DNA of 64,000 bases from Methylomonas sp. EFPC3 (GCF_029643245.1 NZ_CP116398.1:2604001-2668000); one strand, 5' to 3'; positions 8,750 through 19,365 are shown, counted from the stretch's first letter. Translations and numbers: made by a program. Notes: a model not told the origin generated them from the letters alone.

Positions 8750-10101
8750 CAGTCTTGCACCGCCAATTGAATGCCTTGCCAGGCCGTGTCCACCATCAGC
8801 TCTATCTCCTGTTCGGTTATCACGTAAGGCGGCATGAAATAAATCACGTTGCCGAGCGGCCTTAACAATACCCCTTGCGCCAGTGCATGGCGGTAAACCC
8901 GCAATCCGCGCCGCTGCTGCCAGGGATACGCTTCTCGGCTCTGTTTGTCTTTTACCAACTCGATCGCGGCAATCATGCCGGTTTGCCGGACTTCGCCGAC
9001 GTTTGGGTGATCGCGAAAACGATCCAGTGCGTTTGCCATCACCGCCGCCAAGGTGCGGTTTCTGCCCAAAACGTCCTCAGTTTGGAATATGTCGATGGTC
9101 GCCAGCGCCGCTCGGCAGCCCAAAGCGTTACCGGTGTAACTATGGGAATGCAGAAATGCGGTCAAATTTTGATAATCGTCGTAAAACGCCTGATAAATCG
9201 GATTGCCGGTCAAGACCGCCGACAACGGCAAGTAGCCGCCGGTCAAACCTTTGGAAAGACAGATGAAATCGGGGCTGATGCCGGCCTGCTCGCAAGCGAA
9301 CAGAGTGCCGGTGCGCCCGAAGCCGACCGCGACTTCATCGGCAATCAGATGCACGCCGTATTTATCGCAAGCCTCGCGCAACATTTTTAAATAAACGGGG
9401 TGATACATGCGCATATTGCCGGCACACTGTACCAGCGGTTCGACGATGACGGCGCAAGCCTGATCCGCGTGTTCGGCAAGCGTCAGATCCATGTCGGCGA
9501 ACCGCCGAATCGAGTAGGCCTCCCAACTTTCGCCGGGCTCACGGTAGTAACAGTCCGGCCCGGGAACCGTGATGACCTCCATCAACAGCGGTCCGTAAGT
9601 CTCCTTGTACAACGCGACATTCCCAACCGCCAAAGCCCCCAGGGTTTCGCCGTGGTAACTGTTTTCCAGCGTGATGAATTTGGTTTTTCCACTTTGACCG
9701 AGATTACGCCAATAATGAAAGCTCATCTTCAGCGCAATTTCGATTGCCGACGAGCCGTTATCGGCATAGAAGCATTTATCCAGGCCCGGCGGAGTTATTT
9801 CCACCAGCTTTTCCGCCAGTTCCAGCGCCGCTTGATGGGTAAAACCACCCAGGATGACATGTTCCAGCGTGTCGAGTTGAGTCTTGAGCGCCTGGTTGAT
9901 GGTGGGATTGCTGTGACCGAACAGATTGACCCACCAAGAACTGATGGCGTCCAGATAGCGCTTACCTTCGAAATCTTCCAGCCAGACTCCCTGGCCGGAC
10001 TTGATCGGAATCATCGGCATATTGCGCTCGTGATCCTTCATCTGGCTACACGGGTGCCAGAGCACGGCGAGATCGCGTTCGACAATGGTTTTATTGTTCA
10101 T
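8749..10101 (-). CDS. bioA: Adenosylmethionine-8-amino-7-oxononanoate aminotransferase
   Basis: PLP-dependent class-III aminotransferase of biotin synthesis: transfers the amino group of SAM to 7-keto-8-aminopelargonate to give DAPA. Motifs include WHPCSQMKDHE near the N-terminus, YADNGSSAIEIALKM, and the PLP-lysine segment CLSKGLTGGYLPLSAVL. Family-typical length (450 residues). I chose the ATG at 10101; the frame extends to a GTG at 10110, but that lies right against the T-run of the upstream terminator. No strong ribosome site is seen at either. Using SAM as amino donor, it sits next to metK and ahcY but is separated from them by a terminator. Confidence 0.92.
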   Translation of the reverse strand: MNNKTIVERDLAVLWHPCSQMKDHERNMPMIPIKSGQGVWLEDFEGKRYLDAISSWWVNLFGHSNPTINQALKTQLDTLEHVILGGFTHQAALELAEKLVEITPPGLDKCFYADNGSSAIEIALKMSFHYWRNLGQSGKTKFITLENSYHGETLGALAVGNVALYKETYGPLLMEVITVPGPDCYYREPGESWEAYSIRRFADMDLTLAEHADQACAVIVEPLVQCAGNMRMYHPVYLKMLREACDKYGVHLIADEVAVGFGRTGTLFACEQAGISPDFICLSKGLTGGYLPLSAVLTGNPIYQAFYDDYQNLTAFLHSHSYTGNALGCRAALATIDIFQTEDVLGRNRTLAAVMANALDRFRDHPNVGEVRQTGMIAAIELVKDKQSREAYPWQQRRGLRVYRHALAQGVLLRPLGNVIYFMPPYVITEQEIELMVDTAWQGIQLAVQD

Positions 10102-10110
10102 GGCTGACAC

Positions 10111-10133
10111 AAAAAAGGGGCTTGCGCCCCTTT
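10111..10133 (-). terminator. Intrinsic terminator after ahcY
   Basis: A perfect 8-base-pair stem, AAAGGGGC/GCCCCTTT, closes a 4-base loop and is followed on the minus strand by six T residues. It lies 20 bases after the ahcY stop and directly before bioA, so bioA needs read-through or its own promoter. Confidence 0.85.
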
Positions 10134-10152
10134 ATAGCGGATTAATGCCCGT

Positions 10153-11445
10153 TTAGTAACGGTAATGTTCCGGTTTGTACGGACCTTCGACCGGCACGTT
10201 GATATAAGCGGCCTGCTCCGGCGACAACTGGGTCAATTTCACGCCGATTTGCGCCAAATGCGAGCGCGCCACTTTTTCGTCGAGTTTTTTCGGCAGAATG
10301 TAGACTTTGTTTTCGTAAGCCGACGCGTTGGTCCACAGTTCGATCTGCGCCAATACCTGATTGCAGAACGAGTTGGACATTACGAAGCTCGGGTGGCCGG
10401 TTGCGCAACCCAGATTTACCAAGCGGCCTTCGGCCAACACGATTATGCGCTTACCGTCCGGGAAAATCACGTGGTCGACCTGCGGTTTGATGTTTTCCCA
10501 GGTGTAATGGCGCAACGAAGCGATATCGATTTCGGAATCGAAATGACCGATGTTGCAGACGATGGCCTGATCGCGCATCGCTTTCATGTGGTCATGGGTG
10601 ATGACATGGACGTTACCGGTCGCGGTGACGAAAATGTTACCTTGTGAAGCGGCTTCGTCCATCGTTACCACGCGATAGCCTTCCATCGCCGCCTGTAACG
10701 CGCAAATCGGGTCAACTTCGGTAATCCAAACGGTGGCGCCCAAACCGCGCAGTGATTGCGCGCAGCCTTTACCCACGTCCCCATAACCACAGACGATGGC
10801 GATTTTGCCAGCGACCATCACGTCGGTGGCACGCTTGATGCCATCGACCAAGGATTCGCGGCAACCATACAGGTTGTCGAATTTGGATTTGGTTACAGAG
10901 TCGTTGACGTTGAACGCCGGTACTTTCAAACTGCCTTTGGCAACCCTTTCGGTCAAACGCAATACGCCGGTGGTGGTTTCTTCCGACAAGCCTTTGACGT
11001 CTGCCATCAGCTCCGGAAACTTGTCGTGCATCATGTTGGTCAGGTCGCCGCCGTCGTCCAGAATCATGTTCGGACGCCAACCGTTAGGGCCCAGAATGGT
11101 TTGTTCGATACACCATTCGGCTTCGGCTTCGGTCTCGCCTTTCCAAGCAAATACCGGGATACCGGCTGCGGCAATCGCCGCTGCGGCATGGTCTTGAGTA
11201 GAGAAGATGTTGCAAGACGACCAGCGCACTTCGGCACCCAGGGCAGTCAAGGTCTCGATCAACACCGCGGTTTGAATCGTCATATGCAAGCAGCCGGCAA
11301 TGCGGGCGCCTTTTAACGGCTGCTGAGCACCGTATTCGGCGCGCAAGGCCATCAAACCCGGCATTTCGGTTTCAGCGATTTTGATTTCCTTACGGCCCCA
11401 ATCGGCCAAAGCCATGTCCGCTACTTTGTAATCGGTTTGAGTCAT
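10153..11445 (-). CDS. ahcY: S-adenosylhomocysteine hydrolase
   Basis: 430 residues. It hydrolyses S-adenosylhomocysteine to adenosine and homocysteine with bound NAD, removing the inhibitory product of methyltransferases. Seen: N-terminal [14 protein letters not shown], the substrate region [20 protein letters not shown], the NAD Rossmann motif [19 protein letters not shown], and the conserved C-terminus ending in [10 protein letters not shown]. It lies 21 bases downstream of metK, forming a metK-ahcY unit for the SAM cycle. A good ribosome site (CAGGAAAC) precedes the ATG. Confidence 0.96.
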   Translation of the reverse strand: MTQTDYKVADMALADWGRKEIKIAETEMPGLMALRAEYGAQQPLKGARIAGCLHMTIQTAVLIETLTALGAEVRWSSCNIFSTQDHAAAAIAAAGIPVFAWKGETEAEAEWCIEQTILGPNGWRPNMILDDGGDLTNMMHDKFPELMADVKGLSEETTTGVLRLTERVAKGSLKVPAFNVNDSVTKSKFDNLYGCRESLVDGIKRATDVMVAGKIAIVCGYGDVGKGCAQSLRGLGATVWITEVDPICALQAAMEGYRVVTMDEAASQGNIFVTATGNVHVITHDHMKAMRDQAIVCNIGHFDSEIDIASLRHYTWENIKPQVDHVIFPDGKRIIVLAEGRLVNLGCATGHPSFVMSNSFCNQVLAQIELWTNASAYENKVYILPKKLDEKVARSHLAQIGVKLTQLSPEQAAYINVPVEGPYKPEHYRY

Positions 11446-11466
11446 TTGAGTTTCCTGATCCTGAAT

Positions 11467-12627
11467 TTAGATGCCAGCCGCGTCTTTCAAAGCCTCGGCT
11501 TTGTCGGTTTTTTCCCAGCTGAAGGTCGCTTCGTTGCGGCCAAAGTGGCCGTAGGCCGCGGTCGGGCGGTAAATCGGTTTCAACAAGCCGAGTTGAGCGA
11601 TCAAGCCTTTTGGACGTAAATCGAAGTGTTCGCGGACGATTTTGACCAAACGTTCTTCGTCGATTTTGCCGGTACCGAAAGTTTCGATGCTGATCGAGGT
11701 GGGCTCGGCAACGCCGATGGCGTAAGACACCTGGATCTCGCAACGTTCGGCCAGGCCGGCGGCCACGATGTTCTTGGCCACATAGCGTCCCATATAGGCT
11801 GCCGAACGGTCGACTTTGGATGGATCTTTACCGGAGAAGGCGCCACCGCCGTGACGAGCCATACCGCCGTAGGTATCGACGATAATTTTACGACCGGTCA
11901 ATCCGCAGTCACCGACCGGACCGCCGATGATGAACTGGCCGGTTGGATTGATGAAATACTTGGTGTCTTTATGCAGCCATTCTTTCGGCAGCGTCGGCAG
12001 GATGATTTCATCCATCACCGCTTCTTCGAGCTGTTTGCCGCCGATTTCCGGCGAGTGCTGAGTAGACAATACCACTGCATCAATCGCTACCGGCTTGTTG
12101 TTTTCGTAACGGAAAGTCACCTGGCTTTTGGCGTCAGGGCGCAACCAAGGCAGGGTTTTGTTTTTGCGAATCTGTGCTTGCCGTTCAACCAAGCGGTGAG
12201 CGTAGGTAATCGGCGCTGGCATCAACACGTCAGTTTCGTTACTGGCATAACCAAACATTAGGCCTTGGTCGCCGGCGCCTTGTTCGTGGTTTTCGGATTC
12301 ATCCACGCCCATGGCGATGTCAGCAGATTGTTTGCCAATTGCGTTTAACACCGCGCAGCTATTGCCATCGAAACCGATATCACCGGAATCGTAACCGATT
12401 TCGCAAACTACCTTTCTAACCAACTCTTCGGTATCGACCCAGGCGTTGGTGGTAATTTCACCGGCCAATACGACCATGCCGGTTTTAACCAAAGTTTCGC
12501 AAGCCACCCGCGAACGAGGGTCCTGAGCCAACAAGGCATCGACCACGGCGTCGGAAATCTGGTCCGCTACTTTATCCGGATGGCCTTCCGATACAGATTC
12601 TGAGGTAAAAAGGTAGTTTTTATTCAC
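11467..12627 (-). CDS. metK: S-adenosylmethionine synthetase
   Basis: Makes SAM from methionine and ATP. The family motifs are all present: [25 protein letters not shown] and [16 protein letters not shown]. The start is chosen at GTG 12627 ([11 protein letters not shown]), giving 386 residues, close to the usual 384-390, with GAGG nine bases upstream. The open frame also runs to a TTG at 12645, but that adds six unusual residues and no ribosome site. It begins 36 bases after a terminator that isolates it from the upstream tRNA and rpoD. Confidence 0.95.
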   Translation of the reverse strand: MNKNYLFTSESVSEGHPDKVADQISDAVVDALLAQDPRSRVACETLVKTGMVVLAGEITTNAWVDTEELVRKVVCEIGYDSGDIGFDGNSCAVLNAIGKQSADIAMGVDESENHEQGAGDQGLMFGYASNETDVLMPAPITYAHRLVERQAQIRKNKTLPWLRPDAKSQVTFRYENNKPVAIDAVVLSTQHSPEIGGKQLEEAVMDEIILPTLPKEWLHKDTKYFINPTGQFIIGGPVGDCGLTGRKIIVDTYGGMARHGGGAFSGKDPSKVDRSAAYMGRYVAKNIVAAGLAERCEIQVSYAIGVAEPTSISIETFGTGKIDEERLVKIVREHFDLRPKGLIAQLGLLKPIYRPTAAYGHFGRNEATFSWEKTDKAEALKDAAGI

Positions 12628-12662
12628 GGTTAACACCCTCGTCAAAATAAAACTTGCGCGTA

Positions 12663-12687
12663 TAAAAAAAGGCCGCTTAAACGGCCT
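12663..12687 (-). terminator. Intrinsic terminator after the tRNA/rpoD transcript
   Basis: The stem AGGCCG/CGGCCT with a 6-base loop is followed on the minus strand by seven T residues. It lies 8 bases past the CCA end of the tRNA. Confidence 0.85.
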
Positions 12688-12694
12688 GGTATCA

Positions 12695-12771
12695 TGGTGG
12701 GCCCTGTAGGACTTGAACCTACGACCTGCCGATTATGAGTCGGAAGCTCTGACCAACTGAGCTAAGGGCCC
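12695..12771 (-). tRNA. tRNA-Ile2 with CAU anticodon (lysidine-modified type)
   Basis: A complete cloverleaf of 77 bases including an encoded CCA. The acceptor stem is GGGCCCT/AGGGCCC, the D arm reads TAGCTCAGTTGG, the anticodon loop is CTCATAA (anticodon CAT), and the T arm contains GGTTCAAGTCC. CAT anticodons occur in Met, fMet and Ile2 tRNAs. The acceptor sequence (CCCTTAGCTCAG type) and the CGACTCATAATCG anticodon arm resemble the E. coli ileX product rather than elongator tRNA-Met. The position next to rpoD also matches ileX. TilS would convert C34 to lysidine for AUA decoding. Confidence 0.8.
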
Positions 12772-12805
12772 GAAATTGTCGGTGCATCTACGACGCTACA
12801 ACGCC

Positions 12806-14617
12806 TTACTCACCGTCCAGAAAACATCTCAATTGCTCGGAGCGCGACGGATGCCGCAACTTACGTAAAGCCTTGGCCTCGATCTGGCGAATCCGTTCCC
12901 GGGTAACGTCAAACTGCTTGCCAACCTCTTCCAGCGTGTGGTCGGTGTTCATGTTGATGCCAAAACGCATCCGCAGAACCTTGGCTTCCCGGGCAGTCAA
13001 GCCCGCCAAAACGTTCTGCGTTGATTCGCGAAGGCCGGCGATTGTAGCAGATTCGACAGGGGATAGCATCTTCGAATCTTCAATAAAATCGCCAAGATGC
13101 GAATCTTCGTCGTCGCCAATCGGTGTTTCCATCGATATTGGCTCTTTAGCAATTTTCAGCACTTTACGAATCTTGTCTTCAGGCATTTCCATTCGTTCGG
13201 CCAACTCTTCCGGCGTTGCCTCCCGGCCAAGTTCCTGCAGAATCTGCCGCGACACCCGATTCAGCTTATTGATAGTCTCAATCATGTGCACAGGAATCCG
13301 GATGGTGCGAGCCTGATCCGCTATCGACCGGGTTATAGCCTGACGTATCCACCACGTAGCATAGGTCGAAAATTTGTAACCGCGCCGGTACTCAAATTTG
13401 TCGACAGCCTTCATCAAACCGATGTTGCCTTCTTGAATCAAATCCAGAAACTGCAATCCGCGGTTCGTATATTTCTTCGCTATCGAAATCACCAAACGCA
13501 AGTTGGCTTCGATCATTTCTTTTTTGGCTCGCCGAGCCTTGGCTTCGCCCAACGAAATGTTCCGGCAAATACTTTTCAGAACCGCAATGCTCAACCCGTA
13601 ACGCGCCTCAAGTTCCGCCAATCTTTGTTGAGCTGCCTTAATCGCCTCTGCATTCTCGGCAAGCGTTCCGGCGTATGCCGCGTGGCTGTTGACAAACTGA
13701 TTCAACCATTCGAGATTAGTCTCATTTGCGGTAAACGCATTGATAAAGTCTTTGCGCGGCAGCTTCGCTTTCTTGACACAAATATCCAAAATGACTCGCT
13801 CTTCTTCACGAATAGCGGCCATCAACTCTTCGGAAACGGATACCATTTTTTTCAGATATTGCGGAGTCCACTTGAACTCGCAGAATATCTCATCCATGGC
13901 ATCAAACGCTTTTTCGGACTTATCGTGTCCGTAACCATGCTTTTTCACTGACGCGAACGCCGCTTTCAACGCCTTACGTAGAGCATCGACCTTCAGTTTC
14001 ACTTCTTCGTAGTCGATAGTCTTAGACTCTTCTTCTGTCTCTTCGGCCGGCGCTTCCATTTCAATGCCGCTGACGTCGATATCTTCAACTTCCGTCAAGT
14101 CGACAAAGCCCATCACCAAATCGTTGAGGCGAACACCGGAGTCGTCATCTTTCACCGAATCGAAAGCCTCGATAAACGATTCGACGATAAAACCGGAACG
14201 AGCAATCGCCCCGACAACCTGCCGCTGCCCTTCTTCGATACGCTTGGCAATTTTTAATTCTTCTTCACGGGTTAATAACTCTACAGACCCCATTTCGCGC
14301 ATGTAGAGCCGCACCGGATCAGTGGTTCGACCGAACTCGCTGTCGACCGACGCCAAGGCCGCGACTTCCGCAACCTCTTCGTCGTCGTCGGCGGTCACAA
14401 CTGCATCGGAGGTAATCAGGGAATCGTCGTCGTCGGGCGCAACCTCATAAACCTGAATCCCCATGTCGTTGATCATCCCGATAATATCGTCGATTTGCTC
14501 GGGATCGATGATATCGCTAGGCAGGTGGTCGTTAACCTCGGCATAAGTCAAATAACCCTGCGCCTTGCCTTTCGCTATCAGTTGTTTTAATTGGGATTGC
14601 TGTTGTTCTTGATTCAT
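12806..14617 (-). CDS. rpoD: RNA polymerase primary sigma factor RpoD (sigma-70)
   Basis: 603 residues. Region 1.1 lies at the N-terminus ([24 protein letters not shown]). Region 1.2 starts at [22 protein letters not shown] sigma-70 non-conserved acidic region follows. Region 2 carries the core-binding and -10 recognition helices ([19 protein letters not shown], then [16 protein letters not shown]). Region 3 follows, and region 4 has the -35-reading helix [17 protein letters not shown]. Essential housekeeping sigma factor. It belongs to the rpsU-yqeY-dnaG-rpoD block and is followed after 34 bases by tRNA-Ile2. Confidence 0.97.
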   Translation of the reverse strand: MNQEQQQSQLKQLIAKGKAQGYLTYAEVNDHLPSDIIDPEQIDDIIGMINDMGIQVYEVAPDDDDSLITSDAVVTADDDEEVAEVAALASVDSEFGRTTDPVRLYMREMGSVELLTREEELKIAKRIEEGQRQVVGAIARSGFIVESFIEAFDSVKDDDSGVRLNDLVMGFVDLTEVEDIDVSGIEMEAPAEETEEESKTIDYEEVKLKVDALRKALKAAFASVKKHGYGHDKSEKAFDAMDEIFCEFKWTPQYLKKMVSVSEELMAAIREEERVILDICVKKAKLPRKDFINAFTANETNLEWLNQFVNSHAAYAGTLAENAEAIKAAQQRLAELEARYGLSIAVLKSICRNISLGEAKARRAKKEMIEANLRLVISIAKKYTNRGLQFLDLIQEGNIGLMKAVDKFEYRRGYKFSTYATWWIRQAITRSIADQARTIRIPVHMIETINKLNRVSRQILQELGREATPEELAERMEMPEDKIRKVLKIAKEPISMETPIGDDEDSHLGDFIEDSKMLSPVESATIAGLRESTQNVLAGLTAREAKVLRMRFGINMNTDHTLEEVGKQFDVTRERIRQIEAKALRKLRHPSRSEQLRCFLDGE

Positions 14618-14777
14618 TCTTTACTCACAATACGTTTTCAGCACCAAGCGCCGCAGAACAGGAAATTATAACGATAAACCCCGATCCGGTCACCTAAAAG
14701 CCATTGTTCGCACCGGCCACCGTCAAAACAAGAGACCCGCGCTGTTGCCCTTTAAAACATCACATCAGCTCAGATCC

Positions 14778-16520
14778 CTAAAGCTTTTCTTTCAACAATT
14801 CTCTCAACAACTCTCTCTCATCAGGCGCCAGACCTTCACGACCCTCCTTGTCTATCAGGCGATTCAGCATTTGCTCCCTGGTTTGCCGGCAAAGCTGCTG
14901 TAACGCCCCACTGAATTCGGCCTCTTCGCCCCCAGCCGGCACCCCCAACTCCAGCGCCGCCAACGCCTTTACCGTCTTTTCCTGAGCCGACCCGCGGAAA
15001 GCTTCCAACAAGATGGCGCTGTTTTCCGGCTTTTCAAGTGCAATAACCCGCAACACATCCTTGAGCACGGCGATACCAGAAAAATCCAACTCTTCAAGCT
15101 CGACACCCTGCCGTTCGACCAAAATAGCGAGCCCAGGATGCTGCACCAACAGTGCGATAACTTTACGCGGAAGCGATAGCCTGACCGAGTCCTTGACCGC
15201 TGACGCATCGCCACGCCCACCCTTAAGTGTAGACCGCTTTTCGCCAAGGTCGATGACTCCGGGCATCGCCACCAAAGCCTGCAACCGTGCAAACATCATT
15301 TCCCGAAAAAAACCAGAAGGGACTTTATCCAGCGCCGGCTTGGCGGCAGCCAACACCTGCGCCCTACCTTCAACAGTCGCCCTATCGGCACCCGACCCAA
15401 TATTTGCAAAAAAGTAATCCGACAAGACCTGCGCAGAGCCGATTCGTTCCAAAAAACTTTCTACTCCGTCCGACCGCAACAAAGAATCGGGGTCTTGCCC
15501 TTGCGGCAACAACATGATTTTGATCTGCCGGCCGTCGCGCAAACAGGGCAAAGACGCGTCTACCGCCTTCCACGCCGCTTGCCTCCCGGCATTGTCGCCA
15601 TCGAAGCAAAACACCAATTCGGAGGTGAAGCGAAACAGCAAATCGATCTGACTCTTTGACGTCGCCGTTCCGAGCGCAGCCACGGCATAAGCGATGCCGA
15701 ATTGAGCCAAAGCGATAACATCCATATATCCCTCGACCACCAAAATCCGAGTCGGCTTGGAATTGCGCTGCAATAGCTCGCATAACCCGTAAAGCTCTTT
15801 ACCTTTGGAAAAAACCGGAGTTTCCGGTGAATTCAGATATTTGGGCAGAGAATCATCCAGGACTCGAGCCCCAAATCCAATAACACGCTTACGTTTGTCA
15901 CGAATCGGAAACATCAACCGCCCGCGAAACCGGTCGTAGATCTTTCCATCATCTCTGACTACCAGCAGCCCAGCTTCGCTCAACTCAGCGCGACTGAATC
16001 GTGTCAGCACCCCATCCCAACGGTCCGGCGCATAACCGAGCAGAAATTCCTCAGCTATCTCGCCGCCGACACCACGCTTATTCAAATATTCTTGCGCCCG
16101 CCGCCCCTCCGGACTGGATCGCAATTGCTCAGCGTAAAACCTGGCAACGTCCGCCAATACATCGTAGAGCCTTACCAACCCCTGCTTATCAGACACCGGC
16201 ACGCTAAAACCGCCGCCCGCCTCCCGCGGCACATCCACTCCGGCAAAATTCGCTAAATCCTCGACCGCCTCAACGAAGCCCAAATGATTGAACTCCATCA
16301 AAAATCCGATGGCATTACCGCTAGCACCACAACCGAAGCAGTGATAAATCTGTCTCGCGCGATTTACGGAAAAACTAGGAGTTTTCTCGGTATGAAAAGG
16401 GCAGCGCGCAACGTAATTGGCACCTGACTTTTTTAAGGGGACGCGCGAGTCGATTAAATCAACAATATCGACCCGCACCAACAGATCATCGATAAACTGG
16501 CGAGGTATTCTGCCGGACAT
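14778..16520 (-). CDS. dnaG: DNA primase
   Basis: 580 residues. The CHC2 zinc domain lies at about 38-65 (CPFHTEKTPSF and YHCFGCGASGNAIGF). The catalytic core follows, with a TOPRIM domain (ILVVEGYMDVIALAQFG and FCFDGDNAGRQAAW, holding the acidic metal ligands). The C-terminal helical domain, which would bind the DnaB helicase, covers about 440-580. It synthesises RNA primers at the replication fork. Located 15 bases after the yqeY-like gene and before rpoD, as in the classical macromolecular-synthesis operon. Confidence 0.96.
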   Translation of the reverse strand: MSGRIPRQFIDDLLVRVDIVDLIDSRVPLKKSGANYVARCPFHTEKTPSFSVNRARQIYHCFGCGASGNAIGFLMEFNHLGFVEAVEDLANFAGVDVPREAGGGFSVPVSDKQGLVRLYDVLADVARFYAEQLRSSPEGRRAQEYLNKRGVGGEIAEEFLLGYAPDRWDGVLTRFSRAELSEAGLLVVRDDGKIYDRFRGRLMFPIRDKRKRVIGFGARVLDDSLPKYLNSPETPVFSKGKELYGLCELLQRNSKPTRILVVEGYMDVIALAQFGIAYAVAALGTATSKSQIDLLFRFTSELVFCFDGDNAGRQAAWKAVDASLPCLRDGRQIKIMLLPQGQDPDSLLRSDGVESFLERIGSAQVLSDYFFANIGSGADRATVEGRAQVLAAAKPALDKVPSGFFREMMFARLQALVAMPGVIDLGEKRSTLKGGRGDASAVKDSVRLSLPRKVIALLVQHPGLAILVERQGVELEELDFSGIAVLKDVLRVIALEKPENSAILLEAFRGSAQEKTVKALAALELGVPAGGEEAEFSGALQQLCRQTREQMLNRLIDKEGREGLAPDERELLRELLKEKL

Positions 16521-16535
16521 ATTACCGACAGGACA

Positions 16536-16985
16536 TTAGGCTATAAAACGCGCCTTGATTCGAGCACTAACGACCGCCATATCGGCCTTGCCTTGCATTT
16601 TCGGCTTCAACAAAGCCATGACGCTGCCCATCTCTTTCACCGAAGTTGCACCAACCTGAGTGACCGCCTCGACAACCATGGCATCTATTTCGGCATCGGT
16701 AAACTGCTGCGGCAGAAAGTCCTGTATTACCAGCACTTCAGCCTCCTCAATATCGGCTAGATCATGGCGTTCCGCATCACGGAACTGTTTGATCGATTCC
16801 CGGCGCTGCTTGAGCATTTTGTCGAGTACTGAAATGATTCGATCGTCGCTCAACTCGATCCTTTCATCAACCTCAACTTGCTTAATCGCAGCCAAGATCA
16901 TACGAATCACACCGAGCCGAGCCTTGTCGCCGCTTTTCATCGCAGCTTTCATATCTTCCTTGATACGTTCCTTCAACACATCCAT
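16536..16985 (-). CDS. GatB/YqeY domain protein
   Basis: 149 residues, matching the stand-alone YqeY family (the tail-like domain of the GatB amidotransferase subunit). It starts MDVLKERIKEDMKAAMKSGD and has the family segment VIQDFLPQQFTDAEI and the C-terminal GSVMALLKPKMQGKADMA. The role of YqeY is not established; a tRNA-binding function is inferred from GatB. It sits between rpsU (9-base gap) and dnaG, a placement common in Proteobacteria. Confidence 0.9.
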   Translation of the reverse strand: MDVLKERIKEDMKAAMKSGDKARLGVIRMILAAIKQVEVDERIELSDDRIISVLDKMLKQRRESIKQFRDAERHDLADIEEAEVLVIQDFLPQQFTDAEIDAMVVEAVTQVGATSVKEMGSVMALLKPKMQGKADMAVVSARIKARFIA

Positions 16986-16994
16986 CTAACAGCC

Positions 16995-17228
16995 TTAAAC
17001 CTGCGGACGACCGCGGCGCAAATTTTTCAGCGCATAGCGTTCGCGAGCCAATTTTTTCAGGTGGCGCTTTACCGCCGCCGCACCCTTGCGCTTACGCTCG
17101 GTAGTCGGTTTTTCGTAAAACTCACGGCGGCGCACTTCCGCCAAGACGCCAGCCTTCTCGCAGGCACGTTTAAAGCGGCGAATCGCGATGTCGAAATGTT
17201 CGTTTTCTTTAACTTTAACTGATGGCAT
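16995..17228 (-). CDS. rpsU: 30S ribosomal protein S21
   Basis: 77 residues from the ATG at 17228 ([20 protein letters not shown]), the standard S21 start; upstream frame extension is not conserved in type. The protein is very basic, with [14 protein letters not shown] and a C-terminal Arg-rich tail, slightly longer than the usual 71. S21 helps initiate translation on the 30S platform. First gene of the rpsU-yqeY-dnaG-rpoD block. It is divergent from tsaD with about 100 bases between, so both promoters lie there. Confidence 0.96.
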   Translation of the reverse strand: MPSVKVKENEHFDIAIRRFKRACEKAGVLAEVRRREFYEKPTTERKRKGAAAVKRHLKKLARERYALKNLRRGRPQV

Positions 17229-17332
17229 TAGCAATAATCCGAATTGTGTTAGTATCTTTTCAAGCAATCGGCGAACCTTGCCCACCGAAAACGGCCGATT
17301 ATACTCATAAATATCTTTTATTCCAAAAACTA

Positions 17333-18343
17333 ATGTTTGTTCTCGGCCTAGAAACCTCTTGCGACGAAACGGCGGTCGCGGTTTACCACGCCAATCGAGG
17401 CTTGATTGCCCATACCCTATTCAGCCAAGTTGCCACCCATGCCGAGTACGGCGGCGTAGTACCGGAACTGGCTTCGCGCGACCATATCCGCAAACTAGTA
17501 CCGTTGATCAGAGCCGTACTGGCCGACGCCTCACTGCAAGCCACGGATATCGGCGGCATCGCTTACACGGCCGGTCCCGGCTTAATGGGTTCGCTACTAG
17601 TCGGCGCCGCCACAGCCAGAAGTTTGGCTTGGACCTGGCAGGTACCGGCCATCGCCGTCCACCACATGGAAGGCCATTTGTTGGCGCCCATGCTGGAGGA
17701 CAATCCGCCAGCATTCCCGTTTGTCGCCCTGCTTATATCCGGCGGCCACACGATGCTGATCGAAGTTACCGGTATCGGTCATTACCGATTACTGGGCGAA
17801 TCGCTGGACGACGCCGCCGGCGAAGCCTTCGACAAAACCGCCAAGATGCTGGAGCTCGACTACCCCGGCGGCCCCAGATTGGCAAAACTAGCCGAACAAG
17901 GCCTGTCCCGCTTCAAATTTCCACGTCCAATGACCGATCGCCCAGGCCTGGACTTCAGCTTCAGCGGCCTAAAGACCTTTACCCTAAACGCATTGCACGA
18001 AACCGGCCAATCGCCGCAAGACAAAGCCGACATCGCTTTTGCCTTTCAGCAGGCCGTTGCCGAGACTTTGACCATAAAATGCCGGCGCGCACTTCAAATC
18101 ACCGGCCTGAAAACCCTGGTTGTTGCCGGCGGCGTCAGCGCCAACCGCGAAATTCGCCACCAACTTTCAGCTATGGCCGACAGCGCGAATACCCGGATCT
18201 ATTTCCCGCGCCCGGACTTCTGCACCGACAACGGCGCCATGATCGCTTATGCCGGCGCCCAACGCTTGATGGCCGGACAAACGCAAAACTTGGAAATCTT
18301 TGCCCGGCCGCGCTGGCCGATGGAACAGCTGCGGCAGTTGTGA
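17333..18343 (+). CDS. tsaD: tRNA N6-adenosine threonylcarbamoyltransferase TsaD
   Basis: 336 residues from the ATG at 17333 ([19 protein letters not shown]), the canonical TsaD N-terminus; the open frame reaches 17222 but that part overlaps rpsU and is not conserved. The metal-binding HMEGH motif (about 110-115) and the ASKHA-fold loops ([13 protein letters not shown] and [13 protein letters not shown]) are present. With TsaB, TsaC and TsaE it installs the t6A37 modification on ANN-decoding tRNAs. Adjacent and divergent to rpsU, as in many gammaproteobacteria; convergent with plsY with no gap. Confidence 0.95.
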   Translation: MFVLGLETSCDETAVAVYHANRGLIAHTLFSQVATHAEYGGVVPELASRDHIRKLVPLIRAVLADASLQATDIGGIAYTAGPGLMGSLLVGAATARSLAWTWQVPAIAVHHMEGHLLAPMLEDNPPAFPFVALLISGGHTMLIEVTGIGHYRLLGESLDDAAGEAFDKTAKMLELDYPGGPRLAKLAEQGLSRFKFPRPMTDRPGLDFSFSGLKTFTLNALHETGQSPQDKADIAFAFQQAVAETLTIKCRRALQITGLKTLVVAGGVSANREIRHQLSAMADSANTRIYFPRPDFCTDNGAMIAYAGAQRLMAGQTQNLEIFARPRWPMEQLRQL

Positions 18344-18916
18344 TCAGGACTCCTGACCAGCCAAAAGCCGCTGGATATTGCTTTTGTGGCGCCAAAGCAA
18401 AATCAGGGATATTAAAGTAAACGTGGCCGTCAAATACGCATCACCGACGATCAGCCAGGTGTAGATCGGAGCCAACGTCGCGGCCACCAGTGCAGATAAC
18501 GACGAGATTTTGCCCAACTTATAGACGATAAACCAAGTTCCGGCGACAGCCACACCCAGCAGCCAAGCCACTCCCAACGTCACACCCAACGAAGTCGCGA
18601 CACCCTTGCCGCCTTTAAATTGAAAAAATACCGGATACAAATGACCGATGAAAGCGGCAAACACCACCGCGGACAATACCAAGCTATCGACCGCCAATGC
18701 TTTGGCAACCAACACCGGCAACAAACCTTTTAGCGCATCGCCGACCAGCGTAATCGCCGCAGCTTTTTTTCCGCCGATGCGCATCACATTGGTAGCCCCG
18801 GGATTGCCGGAACCGTTTTCTCGCGGATCGGCCAAGCCCATCATTTTACAGACAATAATCGCACTCGACACCGAACCGGCCAAATAGGCCAACGGCACCA
18901 ACAACCACTCCATCAT
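18344..18916 (-). CDS. plsY: Acyl-phosphate glycerol-3-phosphate acyltransferase PlsY
   Basis: 190 residues, an inner-membrane protein with about five helices. Family motifs: GSVSSAIIVCKMMGL, DPRENGSGNPGATNVMR and FKGGKGVATSLGV. It acylates glycerol-3-phosphate from acyl-phosphate to make lysophosphatidate, the first step of phospholipid synthesis. Its stop abuts the tsaD stop. Either of two adjacent N-terminal Met codons could start it. Confidence 0.94.
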   Translation of the reverse strand: MMEWLLVPLAYLAGSVSSAIIVCKMMGLADPRENGSGNPGATNVMRIGGKKAAAITLVGDALKGLLPVLVAKALAVDSLVLSAVVFAAFIGHLYPVFFQFKGGKGVATSLGVTLGVAWLLGVAVAGTWFIVYKLGKISSLSALVAATLAPIYTWLIVGDAYLTATFTLISLILLWRHKSNIQRLLAGQES

Positions 18917-19008
18917 TCAAACAACCTCATATCAATACTTGTACAGCGCAGCCATTTACTCGATACTGCGGCGATTTTGTTACGAAATATAATAACCGGA
19001 AAGCAACG

Positions 19009-19362
19009 ATGGACATCATCTTTTTAGGCGGCCTCGAAATAGACACCGTGATAGGAATTTACGAGTGGGAACGGAAAATCAAGCAAAAAGTTATCTTGGA
19101 CATCGAAATGGGCTTCGACATCCGCAAAGCGGCAGCCAGCGACGATATCGCCCACGCCCTCGACTATAAAACCGTCTCTGATCGGGTAGTGGAATTCGTG
19201 GAACGCAGCGAATTCTACCTGGTGGAAACCCTGATCGAAGAAATAGCCAATATTCTGCTGGGCGAATTCCAAATTCCTTGGGTAAAAATCACCTTGAACA
19301 AAAAAGGCGCCATCAGTCGAGCTCGAGATGTCGGCATTATCATCGAACGCGGCCAAAAATAG
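19009..19362 (+). CDS. folB: Dihydroneopterin aldolase
   Basis: 117 residues, normal size. It starts MDIIFLGGLEIDTVIGIYEWE, as in the family, with the catalytic Lys region near the C-terminus (VKITLNKKGAI). It converts dihydroneopterin to 6-hydroxymethyl-dihydropterin and glycolaldehyde in folate synthesis. Ribosome site GGAAAG precedes the ATG. It is followed after 3 bases by folK, the next enzyme of the pathway. Confidence 0.93.
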   Translation: MDIIFLGGLEIDTVIGIYEWERKIKQKVILDIEMGFDIRKAAASDDIAHALDYKTVSDRVVEFVERSEFYLVETLIEEIANILLGEFQIPWVKITLNKKGAISRARDVGIIIERGQK

Positions 19363-19365
19363 CCC

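Noticed and set aside
12628..12662. Possible SAM or SAH riboswitch before metK-ahcY
   Set aside because: Only about 35 bases separate the terminator from the metK start and 21 bases separate metK from ahcY; no room for a known aptamer.
13097..13951. 284-residue open frame opposite rpoD
   Set aside because: It lies fully within rpoD and shows no recognisable motif.
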